Below, piece by piece: positions 37,654-46,178 of a stretch of DNA of 46,942 nucleotides. The first letter of the stretch is position 1. Each line of letters begins with the position of its first letter. The position numbers were made by a program, and so were the translations under genes. The stretch comes from an uncultured Pelagibacteraceae bacterium (GTDB lineage Bacteria; Pseudomonadota; Alphaproteobacteria; Pelagibacterales; Pelagibacteraceae): assembly GCA_902532595.1 (NCBI GenBank), contig CACAIN010000001.1, positions 1 through 46,942 of the forward strand, given 5' to 3'. The notes under the pieces were generated by a model. It searched no databases. It worked only from the letters and a program-made list of their open reading frames with translations, and was not told the origin of the DNA.

Positions 37654-39492
37654 TTAGGTTTTTTCTACTTCGGCGTCTTTAACTTCGCTTGGTGGAGTTG
37701 TTTGTGTAATATAGTCTTCTTTTGCTCCTGGTACACCATAATCATAGGCCCATCTGTGAACTACGGGAAGTTTTTCTCCCCAGTTACCATGTGTAGGTGG
37801 AACATCAGGAGTAAGCCACTCTAAAGAATTAGCTTTCCAAGGATTTTTTCCTGCTGGCTTACCTAATCTCAAACTTTTTACAAGATTGTAAAAGAAGATA
37901 AATTGAGCAGCTCCTACTATGAAGGCCGCAACACTTATAAATTCATTCATGCCTACAGCCGAAGTCATGTAAGGACTGTCGTACATTTCAAAGTATCTTC
38001 TTGGTACACCTATAAAACCTAAATAATGCATTGGAAAATAGATTGAGTAAGCTCCTAAAAAAGTTATCCAAAAATGCCATTTACCCAACTTTTCGTCTAA
38101 AAGTCTTCCAGTTACTAAAGGGAACCAGTGGTAAATTGCTCCAAAAATTACCATAAGCGGCGCTATTCCCATAACCATATGGAAGTGAGCGATTACAAAA
38201 TAGGTATCAGACAATGGAACGTCTACGGCAACATTTCCTAAGAAAATGCCTGTTATACCTCCATTTACAAAAGTGACGATGAAACCTAAACAGAAAAGCA
38301 TCACAGTGTTTATTCTGATATTTCCTCTCCAAAGTGTAAGTATCCAATTATAAACCTTTAGTGCAGTAGGTACTGCAATAATAAGTGTTGTGGTTGCAAA
38401 GAAGAAACCAAACCAAGGGCTCATACCACTTACATACATATGGTGTGCCCAAACAAAAAAGCTTAGTGCACCAATCCCAACGATTGCCCAAACCATCATT
38501 CTATATCCAAAAATATTTTTTCTAGAGTGTACTGAAATTAGATCTGAAACTATTCCAAAAGCTGGTAATGCAACTATATAAACTTCTGGATGACCAAAAA
38601 ACCAAAATAAATGTTGGAAAAGTATAGGACTACCACCATCATAAGACAGTGCTTCCCCTGCTTTAATAATAGTGGGCATAAAAAAACTTGTTTCCAAAAC
38701 TTTATCTAAAGTCATCATAATTGAACTAACAAGCAAAGCCGGAAAAGCTAATAAAGCTAAAACTGTTGCGGTAAAAATTCCCCAAATAGTTAGGGGCATT
38801 CTCATCAAGCTCATTCCTCTAGTTCTGGCTTGTAAAATAGTAATTACGTAGTTTAATCCTCCCATTGTGAAACCAATTACAAACAAAGATAAAGATATTA
38901 GCATTAATAAAATTCCATAACCCGAACCTGGAGTACCTTCTAAAATTGCTTGAGGAGGATATAAAGTCCAACCTGATCCTGTTGGTCCTCCTGGTACAAA
39001 GAAGCTAGCCATCAAAACCACAACAGCAACAAAAAACATCCAAAAACTTATCATGTTTACATAAGGAAACACCATGTCTCTTGCTCCAACCATTAGAGGA
39101 ATTAAGTAATTTCCAAATCCTCCAAGAAACAAAGCGGTTAATAAATACACCACCATTATCATCCCATGCATTGTTACCATTTGATAATATGTTTCAGCTG
39201 TTAAAAAAGGAAAAAGTTCTGGAAAACCAAGTTGCATACGCATCATCCAAGATAAAATTAAACCGACTACTCCTGTAAATACTGCAGTAAGAGTATACTG
39301 AACTCCTATAACTTTAGCATCCTGACAAAAAATCCATTTAGTTATAAAGCTATGTCCGTGGTATAGGTCTTGTTCTGGTAATTCTGCTGGCCTTACGTAA
39401 TCAATATCTGTTTCGCCTCTACCAGAAGTGGCAGAAGATTTTGTTTTTATTTGGTTGTTTCTTTTTTTATTTATATTTAATTCATCTGACAT
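37654..39492 (-). CDS. Cytochrome c oxidase subunit I (A-type)
   Basis: FGHPEVYIVALPAFG, WAHHMYVSGMSP, VPTALKVYNW, VIAHFHMVMG; K-channel Lys and D-channel Asp (GARD) retained. Confidence 0.98.
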   Translation of the reverse strand: MSDELNINKKRNNQIKTKSSATSGRGETDIDYVRPAELPEQDLYHGHSFITKWIFCQDAKVIGVQYTLTAVFTGVVGLILSWMMRMQLGFPELFPFLTAETYYQMVTMHGMIMVVYLLTALFLGGFGNYLIPLMVGARDMVFPYVNMISFWMFFVAVVVLMASFFVPGGPTGSGWTLYPPQAILEGTPGSGYGILLMLISLSLFVIGFTMGGLNYVITILQARTRGMSLMRMPLTIWGIFTATVLALLAFPALLVSSIMMTLDKVLETSFFMPTIIKAGEALSYDGGSPILFQHLFWFFGHPEVYIVALPAFGIVSDLISVHSRKNIFGYRMMVWAIVGIGALSFFVWAHHMYVSGMSPWFGFFFATTTLIIAVPTALKVYNWILTLWRGNIRINTVMLFCLGFIVTFVNGGITGIFLGNVAVDVPLSDTYFVIAHFHMVMGIAPLMVIFGAIYHWFPLVTGRLLDEKLGKWHFWITFLGAYSIYFPMHYLGFIGVPRRYFEMYDSPYMTSAVGMNEFISVAAFIVGAAQFIFFYNLVKSLRLGKPAGKNPWKANSLEWLTPDVPPTHGNWGEKLPVVHRWAYDYGVPGAKEDYITQTTPPSEVKDAEVEKT

Positions 39493-40369
39493 CTTGTTCC
39501 TTTAATATACTATTTTTATTGCTTGATAAATTGTTAATCTTAACTAATTTTTTCTTATTTAATTTATTATTTGTATTTTTAGCTGTAAAGCTGGAAAAAG
39601 TTTCTTGCTCTGCCAGCCATTTATTATAATTTTCTTCTTCTTCTACTACAACTTTACCTCTCATGGCATAGTGGGCAACGCCGCAGTACTCAGCACATAA
39701 AACCTCATACTCTCCATTTTTATTAGGCTCAAACCAATAGTAAGTTATCGTTCCAGGAACAGCGTCCATTTTTGATCTAAACTGTGGGACATAGAAATTA
39801 TGTAATACATCAATAGATCTTAATAAAATCTTAACAGGTCTATCTTTTAATAAATGCAATTCATTGCTTTCAACAAAAACGTCATCTTTTCCATTTGGAT
39901 CATCAATATTTAATCCGTAAGGATTATCATCACTAATTATTCTGTTGTTAGATGCTCCAAGTTTTCCATCTTGTCCTGGTAATCTGTATTTCCAACCCCA
40001 CTGCCATGCCATCACTTCCACTTGAATAGCGTTATCGGGCACTCGTATGTAATTATTCCATACAACAAGCCCAGGAGCTAGAAGAGCTACAACTCCAATC
40101 GTTGTCAACCAAGTAAGTCCTTTTTCTAATTTTTTATCTTCAGGCTTGTATTCAGATCTACGTCCTTCTTTATATTGGTATCTAAAAATACAATAGACCA
40201 TGAAAAGACAAACTAAAATGAAAACTCCACCACCAATCCAAAAACTCAAAATGATAGTATCATCCATTGCACTCCAATTTGAAGCGATGTCTGTCCACCA
40301 CCAAGGAGTCCATACATGAAAGATGATTGATCCTAGTATTACTGCTAAAAAAACGAGACCTGTGTACAT
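39482..40369 (-). CDS. Cytochrome c oxidase subunit II
   Basis: EVMAWQWGWKYRLPG, VLHNFYVPQFRSKMDAVPG, CuA motif CAEYCGVAHYAM. Confidence 0.96.
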   Translation of the reverse strand: MYTGLVFLAVILGSIIFHVWTPWWWTDIASNWSAMDDTIILSFWIGGGVFILVCLFMVYCIFRYQYKEGRRSEYKPEDKKLEKGLTWLTTIGVVALLAPGLVVWNNYIRVPDNAIQVEVMAWQWGWKYRLPGQDGKLGASNNRIISDDNPYGLNIDDPNGKDDVFVESNELHLLKDRPVKILLRSIDVLHNFYVPQFRSKMDAVPGTITYYWFEPNKNGEYEVLCAEYCGVAHYAMRGKVVVEEEENYNKWLAEQETFSSFTAKNTNNKLNKKKLVKINNLSSNKNSILKEQDVR

Positions 40370-40446
40370 ACAGTCAAACTTATAAAATAAAAGGTCGCAT
40401 TAACCTAGGGACAAAATGTCTTATAAAGGTTATAAAATTACAAAAA

Positions 40447-40638
40447 ATGATCGGAAAACTGGGAATTTTAATCACTATACTTTCTTTAGTCTTCCTGTTT
40501 TTTATTGTTATATCACTAGGAGCAGGAGCGTTCTCAAAAAAAGAAAAAAAACCAGAAATCAAAAAATACCTAAAATCTATTTACTTTTTATTAGTAATAA
40601 TTGCTCTATTAGGATCAATCTTAGTATTATTTCTTTAA
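40447..40638 (+). CDS. Small (63 aa) two-TM membrane protein, unknown function
   Basis: MIGKLGILITILSLVFLFFIVISLGAGAFSKKEKKPEIKKYLKSIYFLLVIIALLGSILVLFL; fills an otherwise empty gap and ends 7 bp from the convergent neighbour. Confidence 0.55.
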   Translation: MIGKLGILITILSLVFLFFIVISLGAGAFSKKEKKPEIKKYLKSIYFLLVIIALLGSILVLFL

Positions 40639-40645
40639 ATTTATT

Positions 40646-41329
40646 TTAAGAAATTAATTCCTTGCACCAAGCAATAACAGCATCATTAAAGACATACACA
40701 ATTAAAAAAAACACTAGCCATATAATTAGTAAGAACATCCAATAAAGAGATAAGGCTTCAACTTTATTTTTTTCATCAAGAATTTTTTTTTCATCTAATT
40801 TTAAAATTTGAGAACAAACTTTTCCCCAAAAAAATAATCCTCCTAGGAGATGAAGTCCATGAAGAGCTGTAAAAAAATAGAAAGAAGTAAAATATGAGTT
40901 TGTAGAAACAAATTTTCCATCTTCCATTAATTGAAACCACAATAATATTTGTCCAATCAAAAATAGATAACTTAATGCACCAACTTGAATTAGATTTCTT
41001 TTTATTTTTGATGTTTTCTTACTTTCTAAATCTTTTGTAATTTTTCTAAAAATATAAGCCACTAAAATTAAAACGAAACTATTAAACCAAAACAAATTTG
41101 GTTTAAAAAGAAACATTGTATCTTGCCCACCTGGAATAGAATAAAGATAGGCAGTAACTATAAGACTAAAGAGTACGGTGCTAACTCCAAAAATTACAAT
41201 TACAGCAGACACATATGAGGAAACTCCTTTAAATGTGCTTCCTATGTGTTGATTGTCGATATTTACTTGATTTTCGTCCCAAGGTTTCTCGATTAGTGCG
41301 CCAAATAATTTCTTTATAATTTTAGACAT
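40646..41329 (-). CDS. Cytochrome c oxidase subunit III-like protein (second, divergent copy)
   Basis: YFTSFYFFTALHGLHLLGGLFFWG, LSLYWMFLLIIWLVFFLIVYVF resemble the heme-copper oxidase subunit III C-terminal helices. Confidence 0.82.
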   Translation of the reverse strand: MSKIIKKLFGALIEKPWDENQVNIDNQHIGSTFKGVSSYVSAVIVIFGVSTVLFSLIVTAYLYSIPGGQDTMFLFKPNLFWFNSFVLILVAYIFRKITKDLESKKTSKIKRNLIQVGALSYLFLIGQILLWFQLMEDGKFVSTNSYFTSFYFFTALHGLHLLGGLFFWGKVCSQILKLDEKKILDEKNKVEALSLYWMFLLIIWLVFFLIVYVFNDAVIAWCKELIS

Positions 41330-41349
41330 AATGATTAACTATACCATTA

Positions 41350-41934
41350 ATGAAAATAAAAACATCTATATCAATACTTATTGGTTGCTTATTTATCTTT
41401 TTATTTATTATGTTACCGATAATTTTATCTGTTGAAGAGAAAAAAGATGAATATGTCGCATCAATTAAAGGATCTTCATTTTCACTTAAAGATGTAAATA
41501 ACAATACTATTACTGAAAAATCTTTTGAAGGCCAAGCTACTGCACTTTTTTTTGGTTTTACAAATTGTCCTGATGTGTGTCCAATTACTTTAAATAAGTT
41601 AGATTATATTTCTAATGAGCTTGAAAAAGAAAAAAAAAGCTTAAAAATATTTTTTATTAGCATTGATCCAAAAAGAGATACTCCAGATGTAATGAAAAAT
41701 TATTTAAATTCATTTGAAAATAACATTATAGGCATAACAGGAGAGTCAGAAAAAATATTTCTTCTCTCAAAATCGTGGGGTATAAAAAGTGAAAAAATAT
41801 TCTCTGAAGATGGAAATTATACAGTAGATCATAGCTCGCCAATTATTTTATTAAAGAATGGCAAATATTCTAGTCGTATTACCCATCATGATGATATTGA
41901 AGAGTCTTTAAAAATAATTAAAAAAATTCTATAA
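41350..41934 (+). CDS. SCO1/SenC family copper chaperone
   Basis: ALFFGFTNCPDVCPITLNKLDYIS, ISIDPKRDTPDVMKNYL, VDHSSPIILL. Confidence 0.95.
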   Translation: MKIKTSISILIGCLFIFLFIMLPIILSVEEKKDEYVASIKGSSFSLKDVNNNTITEKSFEGQATALFFGFTNCPDVCPITLNKLDYISNELEKEKKSLKIFFISIDPKRDTPDVMKNYLNSFENNIIGITGESEKIFLLSKSWGIKSEKIFSEDGNYTVDHSSPIILLKNGKYSSRITHHDDIEESLKIIKKIL

Positions 41935-42639
41935 ATCGTAAGAATAATTTATTAACGATAGTGCTGAAATTGTAGCTGTTTCTGTTCTTAATATATTTTT
42001 TGAAAGAGAAAAAGAAATTGTATTGCTGTTTTCTAAAATCATTTTTCTTTCTGCAGGTGAAAAATCACCTTCGGGACCAACAAGCACCGCTTTTAAAGCA
42101 TCATCTTTTATATCTTCTTTTTTTAATTTTTCTTTACAATTTATATCAGCAAAAAAAAGTTTATTAGCATCGTTTAGATTATCAAGAAAATCCTTAAGTT
42201 TAATTATTTTTGATATTTCAGGGGGGCGTAATTGATTTGACTGCTCCGTAGCTTCAATAACTATCTTATTTGCCCTTTCAAGATTTAATTCTTTAACTTC
42301 TGTACGTTCAGATATAATTGGAATAATTTTAGCTACTCCCAATTCAGTAGCTTTTTGCAAAATTATCTCCATGGGATTTTTTTTAACCAAACAAATTGCT
42401 AGTTCAATATTAGATGATTTTATAGACTCCTTTACTCTGTTTAAGAATTTAACTTCAACTCTATCTTTTTCTAAAAAGACTATTTCACTAATCCACTCTC
42501 CTTCTTTATTAAAAAAGTTTATATTCGAACCACGTTTCGATCTCATCACATTAGCTAAATAGTGTGTGTGTTCTTTTGACAGTAGAGAAGTAGTGTTTTC
42601 AACTATACTATTAGGGTAATATAATCTTATGTTGCTCAT
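41929..42639 (-). CDS. rsmE: 16S rRNA (uracil-1498-N3)-methyltransferase
   Basis: HYLANVMRSKRG, QKATELGVAKIIPIISERTEVK, LVGPEGDFSPAE, LRTETATISALSLI; start at internal ATG 42639. Confidence 0.95.
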   Translation of the reverse strand: MSNIRLYYPNSIVENTTSLLSKEHTHYLANVMRSKRGSNINFFNKEGEWISEIVFLEKDRVEVKFLNRVKESIKSSNIELAICLVKKNPMEIILQKATELGVAKIIPIISERTEVKELNLERANKIVIEATEQSNQLRPPEISKIIKLKDFLDNLNDANKLFFADINCKEKLKKEDIKDDALKAVLVGPEGDFSPAERKMILENSNTISFSLSKNILRTETATISALSLINYSYDL

Positions 42640-42695
42640 ATATTGTATATACAATAAAAACAGTTTTTAATTAATTATAAAAGAAAGGAATAGTG

Positions 42696-42935
42696 ATGCA
42701 AAAAGGAGAAAGAGCGGGAGACACCCCAATTGGAGTAGATGTGATTGAAGGTAAATCTTATTATTGGTGTAGTTGCGGAAAAAGTTCTAAACAACCATTT
42801 TGCGACGGATCTCATGATGGATCAAAATTCGGACCAATGACTTATAAGGCTGAACAAACAAAGAAAGTTTTCTTTTGTACTTGCAAGCAAACCGACGATC
42901 CTCCTTTATGTGACGGTTCTCACAATAAGAAATGA
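42696..42935 (+). CDS. Tandem CDGSH-type iron-sulfur protein
   Basis: Two CDGSH motifs: CSCGKSSKQPFCDGSH and CTCKQTDDPPLCDGSH. Confidence 0.95.
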   Translation: MQKGERAGDTPIGVDVIEGKSYYWCSCGKSSKQPFCDGSHDGSKFGPMTYKAEQTKKVFFCTCKQTDDPPLCDGSHNKK

Positions 42936-43591
42936 AAACTAAATCTATAGTTTTTGATGCTTATGGCACATTATTTGATGTAAATTCTGCTGCTGAAAAA
43001 TGTAAAGATAAAATTGGAGGCAAATGGGAAGGTTTTGCTAATTTTTGGAGAACAACACAGCTAGAATATACCTGGCTAAGAAGTTTAATGAAAAGACATA
43101 AAGATTTTTGGCAAATTACAGAAGATAGTCTAGATAAATCGATGAAAGTTTTTGATATCGATATGAGTATGAAAAATGATTTATTAAATCTTTATAAAGT
43201 TTTATCTCCGTATCCTGAAGTTAAAAATGTGTTAGAAAATTTAAAAAAGAAAAAATATAAACTTGCTATACTATCAAATGGAACCCCTGCTCTTCTGGAT
43301 GAATTAGTTCAAAGCAATCATTTAAAAGATTTGTTTGATGATCTTTTCTCTATAGAGTCTGTTAAAATTTATAAACCTGACTCTAAAGTTTATGATTTAC
43401 CCTTAAAAAAATATAAAATTAAACCCTCAGAAGTTACATTTTTAAGTGCTAATACATGGGACGTTTCTGGTGCTGGAAACTATGGTTATAACTCTGTTTG
43501 GGTGAATAGAAATAATGCAATTTTCGATAATTTAGATTTTAAACCTAAAAATGAAATAAACAATTTAACGCAGTTACTAGATTTGATTTAA
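42932..43591 (+). CDS. HAD-superfamily hydrolase, type II haloacid dehalogenase-like
   Basis: VFDAYGTLFDV, FWRTTQLEYTWLRSLM, LSNGTPALL, LSANTWDVSGAGNYGYNSVWVNR. Confidence 0.92.
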   Translation: MKTKSIVFDAYGTLFDVNSAAEKCKDKIGGKWEGFANFWRTTQLEYTWLRSLMKRHKDFWQITEDSLDKSMKVFDIDMSMKNDLLNLYKVLSPYPEVKNVLENLKKKKYKLAILSNGTPALLDELVQSNHLKDLFDDLFSIESVKIYKPDSKVYDLPLKKYKIKPSEVTFLSANTWDVSGAGNYGYNSVWVNRNNAIFDNLDFKPKNEINNLTQLLDLI

Positions 43592-43606
43592 ACGATATTA
43601 TTTATC

Positions 43607-44449
43607 ATGACACAAGTTGAAGTTAAAAAAATTATTAAAGCTATTAAAGCATCAGATGGAGCTGGGGTTAAATTAAAAAGAAGCATAGGGACACCAGAAG
43701 CAGATTATATTGATCCTTTTTTAATGCTCGATGAATTTGGATCTGAAAATAAAGATGATTATTTAGCTGGATTTCCTCCACATCCTCACAGAGGAATTGA
43801 AACCGTAACTTATATGTTACATGGCGAATTTGAACATGAAGATAGCACTGGCTCAAAAGGAAAGATGGCACCAGGGGACGTCCAGTGGATGAAAACTGGA
43901 AGAGGAATAATTCATTCAGAAATGCCTGCGATGACTGGTGGTAAACTATTAGGTTTCCAGCTCTGGATTAATATGCCAGCCAAATTGAAAAAGAACAAAC
44001 CAGAGTATCTTTATATAAAAAGTAATGAAATTGGGGTTCATAAAGATAGTGAAAAGACAGTAAAAATTATAGCAGGTAAATATGAAAAAGCAGAAGGTCC
44101 TCAAACAAATCACAACGTAGAACCAATTTATTTTCACATTATTCTTAATGAAAAAAAAGAGTTTAAATGTGAAGTGCCAGAGGAACACAATTCTTTTATT
44201 TATTTACTTAAAGGAGAGCTAAAAATTGGAGAAAAAAAACACGATAAAACTAATGACTCTAATTTAATTTTACTTGAAAGAGGCAATAAACTTACTGTAA
44301 TGGCAAACAAAAAAACTGAATTTCTTTTTATTGCTGGTAAGCCAATTGGTGAACCAATCGCTAGAGGTGGTCCGTTTGTTATGAATACTAAAGCTGAAAT
44401 ACTTGAGGCTATTCAAGACTATAATAATGGAACATTTGCTAAATATTAA
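43607..44449 (+). CDS. Pirin family protein
   Basis: FPPHPHRGIETVTYMLHGEFEHEDSTGSKGKMAPGDVQWMKTGRGIIHSEMP. Confidence 0.96.
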   Translation: MTQVEVKKIIKAIKASDGAGVKLKRSIGTPEADYIDPFLMLDEFGSENKDDYLAGFPPHPHRGIETVTYMLHGEFEHEDSTGSKGKMAPGDVQWMKTGRGIIHSEMPAMTGGKLLGFQLWINMPAKLKKNKPEYLYIKSNEIGVHKDSEKTVKIIAGKYEKAEGPQTNHNVEPIYFHIILNEKKEFKCEVPEEHNSFIYLLKGELKIGEKKHDKTNDSNLILLERGNKLTVMANKKTEFLFIAGKPIGEPIARGGPFVMNTKAEILEAIQDYNNGTFAKY

Positions 44450-44473
44450 AAGTTCAAGTACCTTTCTTTTAAA

Positions 44474-45448
44474 ATGTCTAAATCGATAATTATTAAAAAA
44501 AATGGCGGGCCTGAAGTCTTGGAGCTTGAAGATGTAGATATAAAATCACCAGGGCCAGATGAGTTAAAAGTCACTAATCATGCAATAGGATTAAATTATA
44601 TTGATACCTATCATAGGTCAGGCCTCTATCCTTTGCCTTTACCAAGTGGCATAGGATTGGAAGCAGCTGGAAAAGTTGATGAAGTTGGTGAAAATATTAC
44701 TGAGTTCAATAAAGGTGACAATATTGCTTATGCTGCTATTCCAATAGGAGCATACTCTCAACAAAGAATAATACCTGCAAAAATTGCTGTAAAAATTCCT
44801 GAATGGATTTCATTTAAATTAGCTGCAACATTAATGACGAAAGGTTTAACAACGAACTATTTATTAAGCAAAACTTATAAACTAAAAGCTAATGAAACTA
44901 TTTTATTTCACGCTGCAGCTGGCGGCGTTGGGCAAATATTTGCTCAATGGGCTAAAAGCATTGGAGCTAAGGTTATTGGCACAGTTGGTTCTAATGAAAA
45001 GATAGAAATCGCAAAAGCTAATGGATACGACAATGTTATTAATTATACAAAAGATGATTTTGCAAAAGAGGTTATGAAATTGACCAATAATAAAGGAGTT
45101 TCAGCAGTTTTTGACGGAGTTGGAAAAAATACATTTAAAGGATCTATTACATGCTTAAAACCGAGAGGCATGATGGTAAGTTTCGGAAATGCTTCTGGAC
45201 CTTTAGATCCTGTAAACGTTGCTAAAGATATTCAGTCTAAAAGTCTTTTTTTAACTAGACCAACTATTGGTCACTATTTCACAAACAGACAAGAGATTCA
45301 AAAAGGTGCTGACGAAATTTTTGAAAAAATTAAATTCGGAATGGTAAAAATAAAAATATTTAAAGAATACAAATTAAGTGAAGCAAAACAAGCTCACCAA
45401 GATTTAGAGTCCAGAAAATTGACAGGTCCAGCTATATTAATTCCCTAA
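44474..45448 (+). CDS. Quinone oxidoreductase-like NADPH-dependent MDR protein
   Basis: GLNYIDTYHRSGLYPLPLPSGIGLEAAGKVDEVG, HAAAGGVGQIFAQWAKSIGAKVIGTV. Confidence 0.94.
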   Translation: MSKSIIIKKNGGPEVLELEDVDIKSPGPDELKVTNHAIGLNYIDTYHRSGLYPLPLPSGIGLEAAGKVDEVGENITEFNKGDNIAYAAIPIGAYSQQRIIPAKIAVKIPEWISFKLAATLMTKGLTTNYLLSKTYKLKANETILFHAAAGGVGQIFAQWAKSIGAKVIGTVGSNEKIEIAKANGYDNVINYTKDDFAKEVMKLTNNKGVSAVFDGVGKNTFKGSITCLKPRGMMVSFGNASGPLDPVNVAKDIQSKSLFLTRPTIGHYFTNRQEIQKGADEIFEKIKFGMVKIKIFKEYKLSEAKQAHQDLESRKLTGPAILIP

Positions 45449-45711
45449 TGGAAAATAAAGTGATCTCTCCTTGTATAAGTATTTGTAAAACTGATCCTGT
45501 GACTGGTTATTGCTATGGATGCGCAAGGACAAACGATGAAAAAATAATATGGAAAAATGAAAATACAACTAATGAATGGAAGTCAAAAAATTTAGAAGAA
45601 ATAGCTACAAGAATGAAAGGTTGGCAATTAGAAACTTTTAAGGAGTCTTATAAACATAAGTTAAATAAAGGTATATCGTTGTTTAAAAAAAATCTTCTAG
45701 AAAAAAAGTAA
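45448..45711 (+). CDS. DUF1289-family protein (extended C-terminus)
   Basis: SPCISICKTDPVTGYCYGCARTNDE..W. Confidence 0.88.
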   Translation: MENKVISPCISICKTDPVTGYCYGCARTNDEKIIWKNENTTNEWKSKNLEEIATRMKGWQLETFKESYKHKLNKGISLFKKNLLEKK

Positions 45712-45713
45712 AA

Positions 45714-46124
45714 TTATAAATCTTTCTTCATCGACTCCATATCACTCAAATGAAATTTAAGTGCTTTATTTGAAAGTCTTATTTCTTGTAAAAATAAAAA
45801 AATCGAAATAATCATGCAAATACAACATCCTGCAAAAATTAATCTAGCTATTTGAATGCTGCCTAAATAGAGCATTAAAACAGTTGTCATGTTAAAAAGA
45901 AAACCAAATGCTGCGAAACCCATAGTATATTTCAATAAATTAGTTCTGTTATTTAAAACGTGTAGTTGATTTTCCCACTCAGGAGGAGTTCGTTTTTCAA
46001 AAGTATATTGATCATGTAATTTTCTAATTAATGCGCTTAAGGTATGATATCTATTACCATACATAGTCATCATCAATGGTATGGCAGGGAACATTAAAGC
46101 TGCAACTGTGTAATCTATATCCAT
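45714..46124 (-). CDS. DUF2721-like membrane protein
   Basis: VAALMFPAIPLMMTMYGNRYHTLSALIRKLHDQY plus two further TM helices. Confidence 0.7.
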   Translation of the reverse strand: MDIDYTVAALMFPAIPLMMTMYGNRYHTLSALIRKLHDQYTFEKRTPPEWENQLHVLNNRTNLLKYTMGFAAFGFLFNMTTVLMLYLGSIQIARLIFAGCCICMIISIFLFLQEIRLSNKALKFHLSDMESMKKDL

Positions 46125-46178
46125 ATCGAATCAAATTGATTATGTAGATAGTGTTTGATATTTACAAGTCATATTTTC

